NCBI GenBank assembly: GCA_964007475.1
Contig: OZ023275.1
Span: forward strand, 14,363,829 to 14,427,828
Reading direction: 5' to 3'
DNA: 64,000 nt
DNA from: Hybos culiciformis
Lineage: Eukaryota > Arthropoda > Insecta > Diptera > Hybotidae
In this document: in pieces, positions 60,201 through 64,000 of the stretch
Layout: every line of letters begins with the position of its first letter
Position numbering within the stretch: the stretch's first letter is position 1
Translations under genes and position numbers: made by a program
The notes under the pieces: generated by a model
Seen by the model: the letters and a program-made list of their open reading frames with translations, nothing else
Told to the model about the DNA's origin: nothing
The model's database searches: none

Positions 60201-60376
60201 ATAAATTTTTAATACAAAATGTAATTTCTCGCAACAAGAAATGAATTAATTTGTTTTGCAACATATATTTTAGTGGCTTGAAGATCAATTTGGCAGGAGT
60301 TTGAATACAATTCATTTGCGATTGTCTTTATTAAAACGCAGTATACATAGTTTGAAGTTATTCATATGTTACGAGC
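54269..60376. other. Non-coding AT-rich stretch with a diverged tandem duplication
   Basis: A 69-nt spaced duplication lies at 55795-55915. Consensus plus-strand donors GTAAGT occur at about 55131, 57642 and 58715 without convincing exons before them. A frame pair at 58941-59305 straddles a small hairpin (AAAAACCG 59118-59125 with CGGTTTTT 59147-59154) and A runs. No supported gene. Confidence 0.5.
55795..55915. repeat. Diverged tandem duplication, about 69-nt period
   Basis: GGCTCATCTGAATTGTAAGA near 55807 recurs as TGCTCATCTAAATTGTAAGA near 55876, followed by TCATTATTC / TCACTATTC and preceded by CAATTAC in both. Identity is roughly 80% by eye. Confidence 0.7.
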
Positions 60377-60484
60377 CGTGCTTATTTGAATAAATTATAA
60401 ATTCCAGTTCGAGGTGGGAATAGAACCCTTGACCGAACATGCCATAGGATGAGGGCAATTCCACTAATCCGTGACGGCTGCGAT
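60377..60484 (-). mobile_element. tRNA-derived SINE, copy 3 (3' part diverged)
   Basis: Minus-strand reading: TCGCAGCCGTCACGGATTAG, TGGAATTGCCCTCATCC, GGCATGTTCGGTCAAGGGTT, TATTCCCACCTCGAACTGGAATT. The head matches copies 1 and 2. The B box has one change (GGTTCTATTCC). The body past CTGGAATTTATAATTTATTC is only loosely similar, so the 3' end and left boundary are uncertain. Confidence 0.7.
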
Positions 60485-63400
60485 ACTGTTAGCAATACTT
60501 GTAATCTAGGGCAGTCGTCAACCTAGGATGACTGTTTTGCGCAAGAGACATTATTATTGGCTTTACAAGTAGCGTTCTAAATTGTGTCTCTCAACTACTC
60601 TAAATAAAATGTACTTAGAGTAAATTCACATTTTTAAGACATATTTATATATTTGTATTGCTGTTTTTCTTTCTTTTAATTCGCATTCGAATACTAGTCT
60701 GTTTAGATCAGAAGATTTAACAAATGTATGAAAAATTAAACAAATGTATGCAATGTTGGTGTATGTTCACGATTTCAAATTATTTGTTTGTGTGCAATTT
60801 TTTGAGGCTTTTTCTCTGATGTCTTTGAGAAGAAAAAAAAAACCGCACATTTTTGTTTTTTTTTTTTTTTGCCAAAATTTTATTTCTCCAACGTAATTTT
60901 ATTTATTTTTTTTATATTTGAAAGAACTCTAAAGAACATAATTCTTTTTTTTACAATTTTATCGCAGCGAAATATTTTGGCAATGTCGATGACCTTCTTC
61001 CTACTTTTTTTTATTTTTTTTTTTTTATTATTATTATTTTATATATATAGCTAAAATTTTTTTTATTTGCAAGATAATATTTTGCTAAATTATTTTTAGT
61101 TTTTAATGTGCATGGCCCATCAATAAAGCATGAAAAGTGCATTAACATTAAAATTTCTACTTAGATTAATTATTTTATTATATACATATTAGTTCTAAGA
61201 GAACGCAGAGTTTTACTTTGAACTACAGTCAGAAACTTTAAAAAAAAAAATTCTATAGGACTTCATCAGAAAAGAATTTGAATGTCTAATTGAATTTCTA
61301 ATTTCTAGCTTAAATTTGACAGTAATGATATTTTTAAAATACACGCTTTGGGACAACTACAAAATACATAATACGAATTTGAAATTCAGTAGTTAAAATT
61401 CTTTTCGGTTGAAGGCCTTATGTATATTTTATGGTTATAATAATTGTACAAAATTGAAGAGGTCCCAAAAAATCAAAGTCCAACTATAAAAAAAAAAAGA
61501 TTTAGAAACTAATACAAAAAAACGATCTCTACAAGAAAGCATGTTAAATACTTATGACACCCTCTTTTTTTTTATTTATTTTAATATAAAACAGAATATT
61601 ATTACCACATATTTTCAATATCTATTTTATAAATAATAATATATACAAATGTAATGTTTTAATTAAATCTTTATATAAAAAACAAAGCAAAAAAAACTTC
61701 TCAATGAGTGATAATTGCTTTCCATTTTATGGTTAAAAATCAATGTCAATATTAATAGAAACCTATGTTATTGTTTTCTCCATATTCACTTTACATATTA
61801 TAATATCTCGTTTAGACAAAGTACTTTTATAAATATAACACTTTTTATTTTGTATGTAAATATTTTATTAAAATGCGTCTCTATTTTACTGAATATTTTG
61901 TGTGGTTTTATTGTGTGTTTATATATAATTTTCCATATACACAATATCTATGCATATAAATTTTTGTTATATGAAAATAATAGTTTGTCTATATATCTAA
62001 TATCTATCCTGGCAGTAGTATAATAAATATTAATAAAAATAAACATAAATATTCATCCCTTATACAGCGCATAAAAAGTATAAAATTTAAAATAGAGATA
62101 GCAATTATTATTGAAAACAATGCTGTGATTTAGACCACAAAATCATTTCAATTTATTCAGTAAACTATATAAATATGCCAGAGAGTTGCACAATCTTCAA
62201 ATAGGACAATAAACATAATTCACAAGCTGTATATTTATAACTTGTTGAATATGTTAATTGTCAGAACATAAAATAAATGTTCATTAAAATATTTTTAGGT
62301 TTTTGAATAATTTATGAAGAGTTTATAATTGTTGTTATGTAATACCTGATTTTAATATAAATTTTACAAATTTATTTTTTATTTTTTCCTGTTTTTTAGT
62401 TAAAATTAAATTTTGAGTGGAGTTAATATTTTAAAATTTGTGATGAATTTTTAATTAAAAAATTTATTACAATTTTTTTGGATTTTCTTAAAAGTGCGCA
62501 AATTTAAATTTAATTTTCAAATGAAAATAAATTCGTTAAAGAATATTATAATCTCAATTTGGTTTATTATATAAAATTAGTGAAGGAGTTATATAAAATG
62601 TAAGGAATTTTCAATTTCGAGCAACAAAAAATAAAATTATAGTTTTGACTAATGTGGAAATTATTTACATTAAGGTGCATTTTCAATGTTAAATTCAGAG
62701 ATTAAACTTGGTCGATTTAGTTCGATTTTTTATTCAAGTATTTCTATTATAATCTTGCTTAAAGTAAAATTTAATACTTCTGAATCTACAAATAATTCTT
62801 TAATATTTTTAAATACTTTTTAACAATTTCGTTTTAATTTTATATGTGTGTCAGACCTGTGATCAGACTCCAAGAACAACATTCTACTAAATAGAAGAAT
62901 AAAGTTAGCTGTAATTATTTCTAGAACGTTGCTTCGGATTCTAGTTGCTCCTAATAAATACGTATAAAAATTATGTTTGATAAAAAAATCGTGATCATAG
63001 AACATGTAATCTATGTTTTGAGACGATGCAGCCTCAAAGAAGTATATTTATACTAAATAAATGAAAAAAATTGTTGTCAACCAAGCGAATAAAACTATTG
63101 TTTGTCTCTAAATCTTCATAGATCTATACCAAATCCAATGCATTGAATTAAGAAGTTTTTTTGTTTTTTTTTAATTCGTTTTGTATAATTTAGTACTCAA
63201 AATATTATGTTTAGCCTAAGTCTGCTGCTGTTGAATAGTTCATTCACTTTTATCGTTATTGTTGATTTTTGTTTTACTCTCTATGGCCAACAAAAAAAAA
63301 AATTCATATATATACGAGTATAATATACAAATAATATTACAGACACAATATTGAATGTCTGGAATTTTACGAATTAAAATAATAATAATAATAATAATAA

Positions 63401-64000
63401 TATCTATTGGCTCATTAGTCGATTCACTTAGTGGAGATATATCAAGATAACATTTACCACTATAGAATTGTTCAATTTTTTTTTTTTCTCAAAAGGAAAC
63501 CAAATCCTAATTTCAATATTCATTAAAAAAAAATACTTTTTTTTTGATAAACAACACTAATAAAATACAGCCACACTAATAGATTTTATATAATCAAAAT
63601 CGCTCACGTTCTCGAATTAACATTGAATTGTTGCAAATGACAATCGTTTATCTAATTTTTAAAATAATTTTCTATGTTTGTAGGACCTAATTTTTCTGGT
63701 TTAATATTATCTTGCTAAAGTAATGTTATCAGTAGCTCTTGATAAGATTTGCAGCTAAATTTTTATAATTAAACAAAAATTCAATTGCCCAATTAACAAA
63801 AATCATTAAATTTTGTGGACGGCCTGAAAAACTTAAGTGAATTATTTCGCTTTTAAGTTAAATTCAAATTTATTTAAAATATTTATGTTAAAGAAAAAAT
63901 AAATTAATTTGGACCATTATTAACAAAAAGAACTTAACCCATTCACAACCACCACGTAATATTATATGAACGTATGAGACTGGAACTTAGTTTTTAAATA
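60485..64000. other. Non-coding AT-rich right edge
   Basis: CAGTCGTC / GATGACTG form a small inverted motif at about 60514-60536 next to the SINE. (AAT)n lies at about 63377-63402. Open frames at 60869-61054, 61715-62023 and 62820-63005 lack coding-like base bias or recognised domains. No gene is supported to the end of the window. Confidence 0.5.
63377..63402. repeat. (AAT)n microsatellite
   Basis: About eight tandem AAT units. Confidence 0.85.

Noticed and set aside
61715..62023. Plus-strand open frame of about 102 codons
   Set aside because: Almost entirely Ile/Leu/Tyr/Phe from AT-rich codons with no splice or start context.
1..64000. CRISPR array, operon, phage or prokaryotic defence system
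   Set aside because: No regularly spaced repeats, no prokaryotic gene density, no Shine-Dalgarno/ORF clusters; composition and repeats are eukaryotic.

Overview
This window is eukaryotic, extremely AT-rich DNA (by eye well over 70% A+T). Long A and T runs, AT-rich microsatellites, dispersed terminal-inverted-repeat elements and tRNA-derived SINEs occur throughout. There are no long open reading frames, operons or ribosome binding sites. The recurring TACATATGTATGTA-like words, the A-rich leader-like stretch near 45.4-45.8 kb and the mobile-element types suggest an insect, perhaps a higher fly. That placement is an inference from style, not from a recognised gene. I recognise no complete gene. 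The window reads as intergenic or giant-intron DNA.

The best supported content is mobile. A 373-bp hAT-type MITE (4611-4983) has matching GC-rich ends and a perfect 8-bp target duplication. A 718-bp TA-flanked MITE (9281-9998) has a tRNA-headed, A-tailed SINE-like insertion (9528-9803) nested inside it, with its own 9-bp duplication. A ~1-kb element with 31-bp inverted ends lies at 17592-18598. A second hAT-like element with TIRs of the CAAGGGTCGGCAAC type lies at 20621-21040. A ~103-bp foldback lies at 31409-31511 and a 267-bp TA-flanked MITE at 32485-32751. Four copies of one tRNA-derived SINE family are present (15727-15879 plus; 19846-19898, 50426-50562 and 60377-60484 minus).

Possible exons are few, short and tentative. 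The strongest is a minus-strand terminal exon at 54181-54268: a textbook 3' splice site, 28 codons with coding-like base bias, a stop, then an AATAAA about 220 nt downstream. An 87-nt minus-strand segment at 1083-1169 has both splice signals and an open frame. Weaker minus-strand terminal-exon candidates are at 6691-6810 and 43801-43907, and a weaker plus-strand one is at 36248-36322. At 45796 a consensus 5' splice site (AAG|GTAAGT) ends an A-rich, leader-like stretch on the plus strand. I cannot name a product for any of these. Several GC-rich islands (14.5, 16.3-16.55, 31.25, 36.2-36.38, 42.45-42.55 kb) stand out and are either exons or decayed transposons.

The remaining DNA holds homopolymer runs, (TA)n, (AAT)n and (AAAG)n tracts, a few short tandem duplications and small hairpins. 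I saw no CRISPR array, rRNA, intact tRNA gene or prokaryotic signal, and no evidence of a novel multi-gene system. The most unusual object is the SINE-inside-MITE composite at 9.3-10.0 kb.
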